Counted from the stretch's first letter, positions 6,901 to 15,862 are shown. The stretch is 32,062 nucleotides of DNA from Candidatus Zixiibacteriota bacterium (GCA_016199865.1 JACQFV010000159.1:1-32062), one strand, 5' to 3'. Made by a program: numbers and translations. The notes: a model not told the origin generated them from the letters alone.

Positions 6901-8232
6901 GTGGCCAGGAGGCATTTGCGATGGTTTGTGTGGGCTGTGTGTCTGGGATGGGGTCTGGCAGCGACGGCGCAGGGGCAAAGTCTGCGCAGGCAACTCGAGG
7001 GGGTCTTCAATGACCCCTTGGCCATCGAACTGGCGGGGCCGCCGGGGACGCAGCACGGCGACCATTTCAAGCCGGAAAACGTCAAGACGAGCGGACGGAT
7101 CATCTCGACCATCAGCGATTTTGTCGCGAACAACACCGCCTCGTTTCCACTGAGTTCGACCGCGGCGGGAATCACCTTTGATTTCAGTTCCGGCGTTCCA
7201 GTCGCCACCACGTCCAGCGCCGGGCCGATCTTTGCCGAGAGGGCGCAGACGCTGGGGAAAAACAAGTTGAACGTCGGCGCCAATTTCTCGCGCTTGAACC
7301 TCAACAAACTGCGCGGCATCCCGACCGACGACCTGCGATTCACCTTCACCCATCAGAACGTCGGCGACACGAGCGTCTTCGGCGACTCCCCAAATGAATT
7401 CGACGCGATCGTGCTGGAGCCGCACCTCGATCTGAACGTTTCCATTGTCGCCCTCCATGCCACATATGGCTTGACCGACCGCCTCGACGTCGGGATTGCC
7501 CTACCCCTGGTGAACGTGAGTCTGAAGGCCAAACCATTCGCGCGGATCAACAGTTTCACCTATGCCCACAGCCAACATGCCAACCACTTCTACGGCGGCA
7601 CCTCCGAAAACCCGGTTCTGACCCTGAGCGCCCAATCCGTGGACGACGTGGCCTCCGGCGTGGGCGACGTCGCGCTGCGCGCCAAGGACAACATCTATCG
7701 CGGTGATGGCCTGGACTTGGGGATTCTGGCGGAGGTGCGTCTACCGACCGGTCGCGCGGAGGATCTGCTCGGGGCGGGCAAGTCCAGCGTCAAGGCGGCA
7801 TTGATCGCCTCGGCGGCGTGGGGAAATGTCTCCCCGCATCTGAATCTCGGCTACAACTGGCGCGCCGGCGACCTGTACCGCGACCGGGTCGAACTGATCG
7901 CCGGCTATGACATGAAGGCGACTGACAAGGTCACGCTCGCTGCCGAATGGCTGGGGCAATTCGAAATCGGCCGCGAAGTCGCCGCACTGCGCTTTCCGGA
8001 ACCGACGCAGATACAAACCGCCACGCCCGACGGTGGCGAGGTCACGACCATCGTCGTGGCGCCGACCAATATCCCCAACCGGTCGCACGATCACGTGATG
8101 AATTCATCGTTCGGCATCAAATACGCGCCCAAGGCCAACGTGATCCTGGTCGCCAACGTGATGCTGCCGGTCAACGACGGCGGGCTGAGGTCAAACTTTG
8201 TGCCGACGGTGGGGGTGGAGGTGAACTTCTGA
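6901..8232 (+). CDS. Predicted outer-membrane beta-barrel protein
   Basis: The GTG start at 6901 follows GAGGAGG. The N-terminus is a signal peptide (LRWFVWAVCLGWGLAATAQG). The mature part of about 420 residues alternates short amphipathic strands with Gly and Asp turns (LNLNKLRG, LDLGILAEVRLPTGRAEDLL, NVSPHLNLGYNWRAGDLYRD) and ends in Phe (VGVEVNF), the typical barrel C-terminus. It resembles the broad class of outer-membrane transporter or DUF-type barrels that follow LPTG-D-L signatures, but no substrate can be named. It is probably co-transcribed with the kinase gene. A recombinase 5' fragment starts just after its stop, in the opposite orientation. Confidence 0.75.
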   Translation: MARRHLRWFVWAVCLGWGLAATAQGQSLRRQLEGVFNDPLAIELAGPPGTQHGDHFKPENVKTSGRIISTISDFVANNTASFPLSSTAAGITFDFSSGVPVATTSSAGPIFAERAQTLGKNKLNVGANFSRLNLNKLRGIPTDDLRFTFTHQNVGDTSVFGDSPNEFDAIVLEPHLDLNVSIVALHATYGLTDRLDVGIALPLVNVSLKAKPFARINSFTYAHSQHANHFYGGTSENPVLTLSAQSVDDVASGVGDVALRAKDNIYRGDGLDLGILAEVRLPTGRAEDLLGAGKSSVKAALIASAAWGNVSPHLNLGYNWRAGDLYRDRVELIAGYDMKATDKVTLAAEWLGQFEIGREVAALRFPEPTQIQTATPDGGEVTTIVVAPTNIPNRSHDHVMNSSFGIKYAPKANVILVANVMLPVNDGGLRSNFVPTVGVEVNF

Positions 8233-8249
8233 GTTTCAGCGACAAGATG

Positions 8250-8389
8250 GCTTGAGAGTCCGCTCTTTCAGTGATCCACCAGCGGGCCAGCGCCTCCAGA
8301 TCCCGCCGGTAGGCAGACCGGGTGTGGGCCGAACGGCCGTTGGCGGCCAGTTGGCGGGTGAAGCGGTCGATGGCAGTCGTTACATTCAT
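8250..8389 (-). pseudogene. Tyrosine recombinase 5'-end fragment, copy B
   Basis: From ATG 8389, with a strong ribosome binding site (AGGGGAGGACCAG), the minus strand encodes MNVTTAIDRFTRQLAANGRS, then a TRSAYRRDLEALARWW stretch. That is the first half of the SAM-like core-binding domain of phage-type integrases. Homology fades after about 45 residues and the frame runs into the end of the barrel gene. This is the only 5' fragment in the window; together with the 3' fragments it suggests what the parent integrase looked like. Confidence 0.7.
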
Positions 8390-8602
8390 CTGGTCCTCCC
8401 CTTAAACGTCATCAGAGTTCGGGAGGGGAAGTCAAGGGGGAGAATTGACAGCGCCTGCGCGTCGAACACATTGACTATCGATGGTCGTTTGCGTCATTTC
8501 CGAGGGCGTCGTACTTTGGAGGTCATTAGCAGAAAGGATTGAGCCGGGGAATTGCGAATGCACCGAATCAACAGCAGTTGACTTCCATCTCTTACGAGAC
8601 CC

Positions 8603-11600
8603 ATGGCCAAGAATCCATTCGATTCCTATGTCTCTGCCGTCGAGAAAGACTTTCAGACCGGCAGGGCAACGGAGCATACGCATAGGCCGGCCCTGAAGAA
8701 GCTCTTGGAGGCCCTCGCGCCAGGTGTGACTGCGACGAACGATCCGAAGCGGATCGAATGTGGCGCGCCGGACCTGCACGTGTCGCGAGACTCTGGACAC
8801 GGCCCCATCACTATCGGTCAGGTTGAAACAAAGGACATCGGGAAGAACCTCGACGAGGTCCTGAAGACCGAGCAACTTGAACGATATCTGGCCGCGCTGC
8901 CCAACCTTGTCCTCACCGACTACCTGGAGTTCCGTTGGCTCGTAGACGGAGCTCTGCGGCTCTCCGCGCGATTGGCGCGCCCTGACAGGCAGAAAAAACT
9001 CCGGGAAGAGCCGGGCGGGAACGTGTCGGTTAACGATCTCTTGGATTCCTTTCTCTCGCACCGCCCTCAACCAATCAGCACTCCGAAAGAACTGGCGGTT
9101 CGAATGGCCCGGCTGACGCACGAGATCAGAGAGATCGTCGTCGCGGCCTTCGAGAAGGGTGTTGTTTCCGAAACTCTAAGCGATCTGCGCCGGTCGTTTG
9201 AGACGGTCCTCCTTCCCGATCTGACGGACCGCGCCTTTGCCGACATGTATGCCCAGACGCTGTCCTATGGTCTTTTTGCGGCACGCTGCAACCACACGGG
9301 GAGTGAACGATTCCGCCGTTTAGGAGCCGCGGCTGAAATTCCCAAGACGAATCCTCTTCTGAGGCAGCTATTCGAAACGGTTACCGGAACGGCGCTCGAT
9401 GAGGAACCCTACGTAGGATTTGTTGACGATTTGGCACAGCTCTTGGCAGATTCCGACATTGAAGCCATTCTCAGCAATTTTGGCAAGAGGACCGCCCGCC
9501 AGGACCCGGTGGTCCATTTCTATGAGACGTACCTTTCCGAATACGATCCCAAGCTGCGCGAAACACGAGGCGTGTACTACACGCCGGAGCCGGTTGTGTC
9601 CTACATCGTCCGCTCGGTCGACCACCTGCTGCGGACGCGCTTCAATTGCGAGTCCGGACTTGCCGACACAGCCAGGGTCACCTACCAGAAAGAAACTCAG
9701 ACAGCAGACAAGACCCAGATCATTTCAGAAATCGCGCCCAAGGTACTGGTGCTGGATCCGGCTTGCGGCACTGGGACCTTCCTTTATGCGGTGGTCGATC
9801 TCATCCGCAGTGAGTTCGCCAAGCAAGGCAACGCCGGGCTTTGGTCCGGGTACGTGCGCGATCATCTTTTGCCGCGGCTGTTCGGCTTTGAATTGCTCAT
9901 GGCGCCATACGCGGTCGCTCACTTCAAGCTGGGGATGCAGTTGGCAGCTCAGGACATGACCTTATCCGAGCGCAGTCGATGGGCCTATGATTTCTCCGGC
10001 GCTGAGCGCTTGGGGGTCTACTTGACGAATACCTTGGATGAGGCCGAACGGCTGATCCAGGAGCAGTGGGGCTTCTCGCGAACGCTTGCATCGGAAGCCA
10101 ACGCCGCTTCCCGGATCAAACGTGACTTGCCGATCATGGTGGTGCTCGGTAATCCCCCCTACTCGGGCCATTCGGCGAATCGCAGTTGGGAACTCGAAAA
10201 TGGTAAGAAAGTGCACAACTTCATCGGGCGTCTGCTGGAAGACTACTACAAAGTTGACGACCAGCCCCTCGGCGAGCGAAATCCAAAATGGCTGCAAGAT
10301 GACTATGTGAAGTTCATCCGCTTCGCCCAGTGGCGCATCGAACAGACTGGAGCTGGGGTACTCGCCTTCATCACCAATCACAGCTACATCGACAGTCCAA
10401 CTTTCCGGGGGATGCGCCAGCAATTGATGCGCGCTTTCACCGACGTCTACATTTTGGATCTACATGGAAATGCAAAGAAAAAGGAACGTTCACCTGACGG
10501 TTCAAAGGACGAGAATGTCTTCGACATTCAGCAGGGCGTGGCCATCGGCATTTTCATTAAAGAGAAAGGTAAGTCTGGCCCGGCCGCGGTCCATCACGCC
10601 AACTTCTGGGGGACAAGAGGCGGCAAGCACGAGAGTCTCTTCGCCGAAGACATCTCGAACACCACTTGGGCAGAAGTCGTTCCCCAGAGTCCCTTCTACC
10701 TCTTCACGCCTCAGGATGCGGATCTACAGAGGGAATACGAGCGCTGGTGGAAAATTACCGAAATCATGCCTGTCAATGTGCTCGGCTTTCAGACACACAG
10801 AGATCACTTCGCAGTCGACTTCGACAGAGACGAGATGCGACGACGCATTCAGGAGATGCGATCGACCAGACTCGACGACGAGGAGTGCCGTGCAAAGTAT
10901 GAAGTCAAAGACAATCGGGATTGGAGCCTCGCCGGCGCCAGGACCCGGCTTCGGGCAGACCGCCGTTGGGAGGAGAGGCTGATTCGCTGTCTGTACAGAC
11001 CGTTTGATTGGCGCTGGTGCTACTTCAGCGAAGTGGCCATGGACTACCCTCGACGAGAATTGTTGGACCATGTTTGGGGACGAGAGAACTATTGTCTACT
11101 TGCATCGAGGCAACAGGCCACCGTAGGCTACCGGCATTGCTGGGTGGCGAAAGAGCCTCCGAACGACTGTGTTGTATCCACGACGAGTAGGGAAGCAAAC
11201 CAGGCGTTCCTGCTTTACACCTACCCACCAAGTGGGGAGCACCCCAGAGCCAATCAGGAAGAGGCCGACTTGCATGTTTGGCCGTCCGGGAAGGACGGTC
11301 GACGTCCGAACTTCATGCCTGCATTCGTTCGGGAGATGGAGGGCCTTCTTCGCCTGCGGTTCATCGCCGACGGTCGTGGTGATTTGAAGGAGACTGTTGG
11401 GCCAGAGGATATTCTTCACTACATGTACGCGGTGTTTCATTCGCCTACGTACCGCACCCGGTATGCCGAGTACCTAAAGATCGATTACCCGCGTTTGCCT
11501 TTGACTTCCGACATGACGCTCTTCCGGTCCCTCTGCCATTTTGGGTCAGACCTGATAGGGCTGCATCTTCTGGACTCGCCGCGTTTGATGGAGCCCGGCA

Positions 11601-11995
11601 TCAAGTATCCCGTTGCGGGCTCAAATGTCGTTGAAAAGGGGCATCCCAAGTATCTCGCACCCGGTGCGCCAGAACCGAGTAGCGGAATCCCCCTTGCCGC
11701 GGGACGCGTTTACGTCAACAGGGGCGACGTTAGATCAAGAGTAGCGGCACAGTATTTCGATGGTGTGCCCGCAGAGGTATGGGATTTTCACATTGGCGGA
11801 TATCGGGTATGCGAGAAGTGGCTCAAAGACCGCCAGGGTAGAACGCTGACGTTCGATGAACTCGACCATTACCGGGGAATGGTAGCCGCGCTCAGAGAGA
11901 CGATTCGTATTATGGCCGAAATTGACGTCGTGATTGATGACCACGGCGGCTGGCCGGCCGCGTTTGCATCCGGAAAGCACGAAGATTCCAGATAG
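8603..11995 (+). CDS. Single-chain restriction-modification enzyme, type ISP/IIG-like
   Basis: The 1130-residue product combines restriction and modification. Residues about 50-80 show a PD-(D/E)xK nuclease pattern (APDLHV then IGQVETKDIG). A helical connector follows. The N6-adenine methyltransferase domain has motif I LVLDPACGTGTF (about 381-392) and catalytic NPPY (about 517). The C-terminal third (for example FHSPTYRTRYAEYLKIDYPR and YFDGVPAEVWDFHIGGY) is the target-recognition part common in type ISP enzymes. It lacks the SF2 helicase of LlaGI-type proteins (about 1570 residues), so it is nearer to type IIG. It would methylate and cut foreign DNA without partners, and no separate R, M or S gene is nearby. 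It lies between a recombinase fragment and a 62-bp repeat, which suggests horizontal arrival. Confidence 0.88.
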   Translation: MAKNPFDSYVSAVEKDFQTGRATEHTHRPALKKLLEALAPGVTATNDPKRIECGAPDLHVSRDSGHGPITIGQVETKDIGKNLDEVLKTEQLERYLAALPNLVLTDYLEFRWLVDGALRLSARLARPDRQKKLREEPGGNVSVNDLLDSFLSHRPQPISTPKELAVRMARLTHEIREIVVAAFEKGVVSETLSDLRRSFETVLLPDLTDRAFADMYAQTLSYGLFAARCNHTGSERFRRLGAAAEIPKTNPLLRQLFETVTGTALDEEPYVGFVDDLAQLLADSDIEAILSNFGKRTARQDPVVHFYETYLSEYDPKLRETRGVYYTPEPVVSYIVRSVDHLLRTRFNCESGLADTARVTYQKETQTADKTQIISEIAPKVLVLDPACGTGTFLYAVVDLIRSEFAKQGNAGLWSGYVRDHLLPRLFGFELLMAPYAVAHFKLGMQLAAQDMTLSERSRWAYDFSGAERLGVYLTNTLDEAERLIQEQWGFSRTLASEANAASRIKRDLPIMVVLGNPPYSGHSANRSWELENGKKVHNFIGRLLEDYYKVDDQPLGERNPKWLQDDYVKFIRFAQWRIEQTGAGVLAFITNHSYIDSPTFRGMRQQLMRAFTDVYILDLHGNAKKKERSPDGSKDENVFDIQQGVAIGIFIKEKGKSGPAAVHHANFWGTRGGKHESLFAEDISNTTWAEVVPQSPFYLFTPQDADLQREYERWWKITEIMPVNVLGFQTHRDHFAVDFDRDEMRRRIQEMRSTRLDDEECRAKYEVKDNRDWSLAGARTRLRADRRWEERLIRCLYRPFDWRWCYFSEVAMDYPRRELLDHVWGRENYCLLASRQQATVGYRHCWVAKEPPNDCVVSTTSREANQAFLLYTYPPSGEHPRANQEEADLHVWPSGKDGRRPNFMPAFVREMEGLLRLRFIADGRGDLKETVGPEDILHYMYAVFHSPTYRTRYAEYLKIDYPRLPLTSDMTLFRSLCHFGSDLIGLHLLDSPRLMEPGIKYPVAGSNVVEKGHPKYLAPGAPEPSSGIPLAAGRVYVNRGDVRSRVAAQYFDGVPAEVWDFHIGGYRVCEKWLKDRQGRTLTFDELDHYRGMVAALRETIRIMAEIDVVIDDHGGWPAAFASGKHEDSR

Positions 11996-12042
11996 CCGAA
12001 GAGCCCCCTGCCCCGGCAACGGAAGGTTCTGAGGAGCAAGCT

Positions 12043-12104
12043 ATTCAGGCCAGAGGTGTCTTAACTAGTAGTCCGAACGTGTCCGAATTGACCGACGACG
12101 TACA
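12043..12104. repeat. 62-bp repeat, copy R1 (downstream of restriction-modification gene)
   Basis: This stretch matches 21332-21393 without gaps at 52 of 62 bases (hand count), both in the same orientation. On the minus strand both copies read as a C-terminal peptide ending in TFGL...TPLA and TGA, and several differences fall at third codon positions. R1 starts 48 bases after the restriction gene stop. It is followed by a GCCCGG-TG-CCGGGC hairpin (12122-12135). The rest of 11996-12502 holds no gene I can support. Confidence 0.75.
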
Positions 12105-12502
12105 ACTGATCGCTTGGGGCTGCCCGGTGCCGGGCGGCCGACTCGCATAAGCTCCAGAGGGCCAGGCGGCAGGTTGGGCTCTTGGAGGCAAAGCACAGGA
12201 CCGGTCGGCTATCTCCATGGCGCCCGCAGCTTCGGACCTCATAACTTCTTGCAAATCAAAGAGCAACGGGTTATGAAACGGATTCCATGTCAGCCACGCG
12301 CGGGATGGTACCGTCCTGCGCCAACGGCTGCGAAAGTTGTCACGACGGCGTCCGGACTTGGGCCATCCCTGACAGCACTACCAGCTTCAACGGCAAGGGA
12401 TGATAAGAATTTTTGGGGCGAATCGAGCGGCTCCAACGTATACCGACTAATTACGATGTATTTTGTCCCTATTTCACCACGATCGAGAAAGGAGAAAGAA
12501 AG

Positions 12503-13111
12503 ATGTTCGGAGGAAAAAACAGCAGCCATGACCGACCCACGCACGACTTGGGGATGGTGGCAATCATCTGCTTCGCGTTAGCCATGACCGGGGCAGTTGC
12601 GTCCGCGGGCGGGCCGCCAGGATATGAGCCGGCCTACGTCAACGGCACCACCGTGACGATCAATGCGATTGAAGTCAAACAGAACCCGACAGAGAAAGCC
12701 CAGGCCGACTTTTACGAGCTCGTGTATCCCTTTGATCCCGTGACCGGCCAGGAACTACCTGCCTTTTGGCCGTCGGCGCCGCAGTGCAACCCGTGCGATC
12801 ATGTGGGCGACGGCATCACACCCGACGATTTTCACGATCACATTCTGGATTCTCAGCCGTCGAACCCGGGTCATGGAGAGTACAGCCCGCTCTGGCGCGT
12901 GTTCGTCGTAGTTCCCAATTATACCGGCAGCGCCGCCCACAATGCAGCGGTAAACGCCCAATACCAGGCGTTACTGCCGGTAAAGTCGGAGGCCGCCATG
13001 GATGCTCTGATAGCGACGCAGGTGGACGGCGTTCCGATAGCCAACGAGATTGACACGCATTTCTACTTCGTTTGCGCGGTCGTGAACCAGAATGCAGCCG
13101 CTGATCATTAG
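12503..13111 (+). CDS. Secreted protein of unknown function with a CNPCDH motif
   Basis: The ATG at 12503 follows AAAGGAGAAAGAAAG, so the upstream start of the track (12413) is rejected. The 202-residue product has a signal sequence (MVAIICFALAMTGAVASAGG). The mature part contains TTVTINAIEVKQNPT, a Cys/His motif APQCNPCDHVGDG, FHDHILDSQPS and SPLWRVFVVVPNYT. The Cys and His residues could bind metal, but nothing here proves it. I do not recognise the family. It stands alone, with a probable terminator 73 bases downstream. Confidence 0.75.
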   Translation: MFGGKNSSHDRPTHDLGMVAIICFALAMTGAVASAGGPPGYEPAYVNGTTVTINAIEVKQNPTEKAQADFYELVYPFDPVTGQELPAFWPSAPQCNPCDHVGDGITPDDFHDHILDSQPSNPGHGEYSPLWRVFVVVPNYTGSAAHNAAVNAQYQALLPVKSEAAMDALIATQVDGVPIANEIDTHFYFVCAVVNQNAAADH

Positions 13112-13183
13112 CGTGGCGCAACCGGCTTCCTCGAACTGAACGGGGATGCTGAGGCCGCGACGTCGCGCGTGGCGCGTGCTTGC

Positions 13184-13241
13184 AATGGCGGCATCTGCCG
13201 GTTGAGGACGGGTATCCGCCGGCAGAGGCCGCCATTTCTTT
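13184..13241 (+). terminator. Long hairpin, probable terminator
   Basis: Arms 13184-13201 and 13219-13236 pair over 18 bases with one mismatch (AATGGCGGCATCTGCCGG), with a 17-base loop followed by TCTTT. It lies 73 bases after the stop of the secreted orphan gene. It could also be an inverted repeat of a former mobile element. Confidence 0.5.
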
Positions 13242-13350
13242 CGCTGGTCTTGGGCACTGGCCAAAAACCCTGCGCGAAACCGCCTTGTGAAGAGGCCCGT
13301 TCTTCGGCCATTTTCGGATGTCACCTGCGCATGGCCGGCCTCGCATACAC

Positions 13351-13382
13351 CCGTCGTCGTAATCTGCCGGCGCCACGGCGCC
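13351..13382 (-). pseudogene. Tyrosine recombinase fragment, copy C (very short)
   Basis: Nineteen bases (CCGTCGTCGTAATCTGCCG) are identical to copy A in the block coding for RQITTT, and similarity continues weakly for about 13 more. This is the smallest trace of the family, in the same orientation as the others. The remaining bases of 13112-13516 show no other gene. Confidence 0.5.
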
Positions 13383-13516
13383 TTTCACTTGGGTGGGAGA
13401 ATCGCCATCATGACGATGCCGCGCAGCGGCTGTCCGCGGGCGGTTCTTCGATCGCACCCTTTTACGACGGGTTGAAGCCGGGCGGCCGGGCTCAGGATCA
13501 GAGGAGGCACAACAGA

Positions 13517-14533
13517 ATGATGCCCGCTGCTGTCACGCGCCCGCTTCACATTGCCGGGATCTTGGCGGCAAGCCTCGGGACCGCACGCGCTCAGCATGCC
13601 CTCTCGACAAACGAGCCCCTCCGACATGTTCAAACCATGGCGCTGCCAGGGATCACGGGGCGCCTCGATCATATGGCGGTGGACGTAGAACGCCAACGCC
13701 TGTATGTCGCTGCGCTCGGGCACAACACCGTCGAAGTCCTGGATTTGCGGACGGGCGGGAGAATTCGCTCTCTGGGTGGCTGTCGTGAACCGCAGGGCGT
13801 CGCCTGCCTGCTGCATTCCGATCGCGTCTGCGTCACCAATGGGGATGGCGGGGAATGCCTGTTCTTCACGGCTGATTCATTGCCGGTCGTCGGGTCGCTC
13901 CCTCTCACCGATGACGCCGACAACGTCCGGTATGACGCCGGCCGCGCAAGGTTGTACGTCGGATACGGTAGTGGCGGTCTGGCGATCATCAGAGAGTCGG
14001 ACGCCAAACTGCTCGGGACGGTGCCGTTGTCGGGGCATCCTGAGGCGTTCCAGGCGGAGTCATCCGGCGCTCGGGCCTACGTGAACATTCCGTCCGGAAA
14101 CCAGATCGCGGTCGTTCAGTTGGACTCAGGGCGAGTGGTGGAACGGTGGAGGCTGGGCAGCACTCATTCCAACTTCCCGATGGCACTGGATGAGGCGGCA
14201 CACCGCCTGTATGTGGGTTGTCGCACTCCCCCGACCCTCTTGGTCTACAACACGCAGACGGGGCAGATCGTCTCGCACTCCGAAATCGAGGGGGATGTGG
14301 ATGATGTGTTCCTCGACCGACAGAAACAGCGCCTCTACATCTCCTGTGGTTCGGGGTTTGTGCAGGTGCTGCAGCGGGACGGAGATGACCGTCTCGAGAC
14401 GGTTGCCAAGATCACCACGCGGCGAGGCGCTCGGACTTGTCTGTTTGTCCCCGAACTGGGACGGCTCTACGTGGCGGCGCCGCGGCAAGGGGATCAGGAC
14501 GCAGTGATTGAGGTGTTCGAAGTACTGCCATAG
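13517..14533 (+). CDS. Secreted YncE-like beta-propeller protein
   Basis: ATG 13517 follows GAGGAGG, giving 338 residues; the longer track ORF (from 13169) has no such site. A signal peptide (LHIAGILAASLGTARA) is followed by repeated propeller blades of about 40 residues with the recurrent pattern RLYVAALGHNTVEVLD, RLYVGYGSGGLAII, RLYVGCRTPPTLLVYN, RLYISCGSGFVQVL and RLYVAA. This matches the YVTN/YncE family of seven-bladed periplasmic or extracellular propellers, which act mostly as binding scaffolds. The substrate is unknown. The gene stands alone on the plus strand. Confidence 0.85.
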   Translation: MMPAAVTRPLHIAGILAASLGTARAQHALSTNEPLRHVQTMALPGITGRLDHMAVDVERQRLYVAALGHNTVEVLDLRTGGRIRSLGGCREPQGVACLLHSDRVCVTNGDGGECLFFTADSLPVVGSLPLTDDADNVRYDAGRARLYVGYGSGGLAIIRESDAKLLGTVPLSGHPEAFQAESSGARAYVNIPSGNQIAVVQLDSGRVVERWRLGSTHSNFPMALDEAAHRLYVGCRTPPTLLVYNTQTGQIVSHSEIEGDVDDVFLDRQKQRLYISCGSGFVQVLQRDGDDRLETVAKITTRRGARTCLFVPELGRLYVAAPRQGDQDAVIEVFEVLP

Positions 14534-14649
14534 ACGTCGGTCTTCGAAGGTGCGCGCGCGGAGATGCTATGAAGGCAAGAGTCCCATATGTTTCCCTTGA
14601 CAGGTCCTGCTCGGACCCCGACCATACCTTCGGACAAAGGAGGTCAGAG

Positions 14650-14766
14650 ATGACGAAAAAGAAGACCACGAGACGGAAAGTCCGGTGTACCGCCAAGACG
14701 GCGACCGGAAAGCCGTGCAAGAACTACGCCGCCGGCAAGTCGAAGCGCTGTTCAAGCCATCGTTGA
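14650..14766 (+). CDS. Small Lys/Arg-rich zinc-finger-like protein
   Basis: ATG 14650 follows AGGAGGTCAGAG, giving only 38 residues. The N-terminus is basic (MTKKKTTRRKVR). The rest is a Cys/His pattern C-x9-C-x10-C-x2-H (RCTAKTATGKPCKN ... RCSSHR), which resembles the small DUF5763-type finger. It probably binds zinc and perhaps nucleic acid. The track start at 14569 adds a stretch without a ribosome binding site. A strong hairpin follows 33 bases after the stop. Confidence 0.7.
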   Translation: MTKKKTTRRKVRCTAKTATGKPCKNYAAGKSKRCSSHR

Positions 14767-14799
14767 ACGGAGCGCCTGGGAGAATCTGCAATCTCTGAA

Positions 14800-14830
14800 G
14801 AGGGGTGTGGCGGCAACCGCCGCGCCCCTC
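14800..14830 (+). terminator. Stem-loop terminator
   Basis: GAGGGGTGTGGCGG and CCGCCGCGCCCCTC pair over 14 positions (two G-U) with a three-base loop. A short T-containing tail follows. It ends the small zinc-finger-like gene. Confidence 0.65.
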
Positions 14831-14879
14831 AATCGTTTGGCTTCCGCAGTGTGCTGACGGTATATCGCAGCATTCGAGG

Positions 14880-14955
14880 TCAAACTGATCCCACTGCCCG
14901 TTTCAACGACTCATCGCTGACGCGGGCGTAGATCTCGGTCGTCGTCATCCGGCAC
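14880..14955 (-). pseudogene. Tyrosine recombinase 3'-end fragment, copy D
   Basis: The minus strand reads CRMTTTEIYARVSDESLKRA plus VGSV and a stop: the last 25 or so codons of the integrase, with the catalytic Tyr kept. It is cut off abruptly only 35 bases before the start of mddA, so the junction lies next to that gene's ribosome binding site. Confidence 0.8.
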
Positions 14956-14990
14956 TGGCTCTGGACCGAGGAATCCAAGGAGGTAGGACT

Positions 14991-15710
14991 ATGGCACGGG
15001 TCTTGGCGTTCGTGTACGGCGTCATCTGCTATCTCGTGTTCTTTGCGACCTTTCTTTACGCGATCTGGTTTGTCTGGACCATGGATCAACATTCCCCGGC
15101 GTCCGGTCCGTGGCAGAAGGCGTTGGCGATTGATGCGGTTGTGCTGGCCGTCTTTGCTCTCCAGCACAGCATCATGGCGCGGCAGGGATTCAAGCGGGCC
15201 TGGACCAAGGCCATCCCACATCCGATCGAGCGCAGCACCTATGTCTTGCTCGCCAGCCTGGCCCTCCTACTGATCATTCGGCTCTGGCAACCACTGCCCG
15301 GCGTCGTCTGGAACCTGGAGTCCTCGGTGGGTCACTTGATCCTGCAGGGGCTGTTCTGGCTTGGCTGGGCCACCGTCCTTGTTTCGACCTTTCTGATCGG
15401 CCATTTCGATCTGTTCGGCTTGAAGCAGGTCTGGCTGTTCCTCCGGGGCGAGACGTACCAGCCTCCCGCCTTTGTCAAGCCCGGCCTCTACAAGTTTGTC
15501 CGGCATCCAATCTACATGGGGTTCACCTTGGCCTTCTGGAGCACGCCGCACATGACAACGGGACACCTCTTCTTCGCGATCATGACGCTGGCGTACGTCC
15601 TCGTCGCCATCCAACTGGAAGAGCGCGATCTGATCACGTTCCACGGGGAAGAGTACCGGATTTATCGGAGTGGCGTCTCGATGCTGGTACCGTGGCCCAG
15701 CAAGCGGTAG
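14991..15710 (+). CDS. mddA: Methanethiol S-methyltransferase (MddA-like)
   Basis: The 239-residue integral membrane protein starts after AAGGAGGTAGGACT. It has about six helices and the conserved motifs of the MddA branch of the NnrU/isoprenylcysteine methyltransferase superfamily: FALQHSIMARQGFKRAW (about residues 56-72), PIERSTYVLLASLALLL, HFDLFGLKQVWLFLRG, and the SAM-site end FVRHPIYMGF plus EERDLI-HGEEYRIYR. MddA methylates methanethiol to dimethyl sulfide with S-adenosylmethionine. Length and motif order fit the full family. It stands alone between two recombinase fragments (D and E), like a transferred cassette. A general NnrU-type methyltransferase is the alternative. Confidence 0.8.
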   Translation: MARVLAFVYGVICYLVFFATFLYAIWFVWTMDQHSPASGPWQKALAIDAVVLAVFALQHSIMARQGFKRAWTKAIPHPIERSTYVLLASLALLLIIRLWQPLPGVVWNLESSVGHLILQGLFWLGWATVLVSTFLIGHFDLFGLKQVWLFLRGETYQPPAFVKPGLYKFVRHPIYMGFTLAFWSTPHMTTGHLFFAIMTLAYVLVAIQLEERDLITFHGEEYRIYRSGVSMLVPWPSKR

Positions 15711-15786
15711 CAACAATCGCCCTGCTCACTCTGTCGCTGATCCAAACAATGCGACCGTGCCAGGGATTCACGCACCACGGACGGCG

Positions 15787-15862
15787 CCTCAGCGACTCAT
15801 CGCTGACCCGTGCGTAAATCTCGGTCGTCGTAATCTGCCGATGCCCCAGCGCCCGCTGGACG
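15787..15862 (-). pseudogene. Tyrosine recombinase 3'-end fragment, copy E
   Basis: The minus strand encodes VQRALGHRQITTTEIYARVS followed by DESLRR, then diverges without the usual stop. The catalytic Tyr is kept. It lies 76 bases after mddA and about 110 bases before the RRM gene. Confidence 0.8.

Noticed and set aside
13169-13516. Extended N-terminus of the YncE-like gene in the ORF track
   Set aside because: No ribosome binding site, crosses a long hairpin and a recombinase fragment, while ATG 13517 has GAGGAGG and a signal peptide right behind it.
14641-14649. TTGACA at 14596 as a promoter of the small zinc-finger gene
   Set aside because: No acceptable -10 at 16-18 bases; the nearest candidates are 20 or more bases away.
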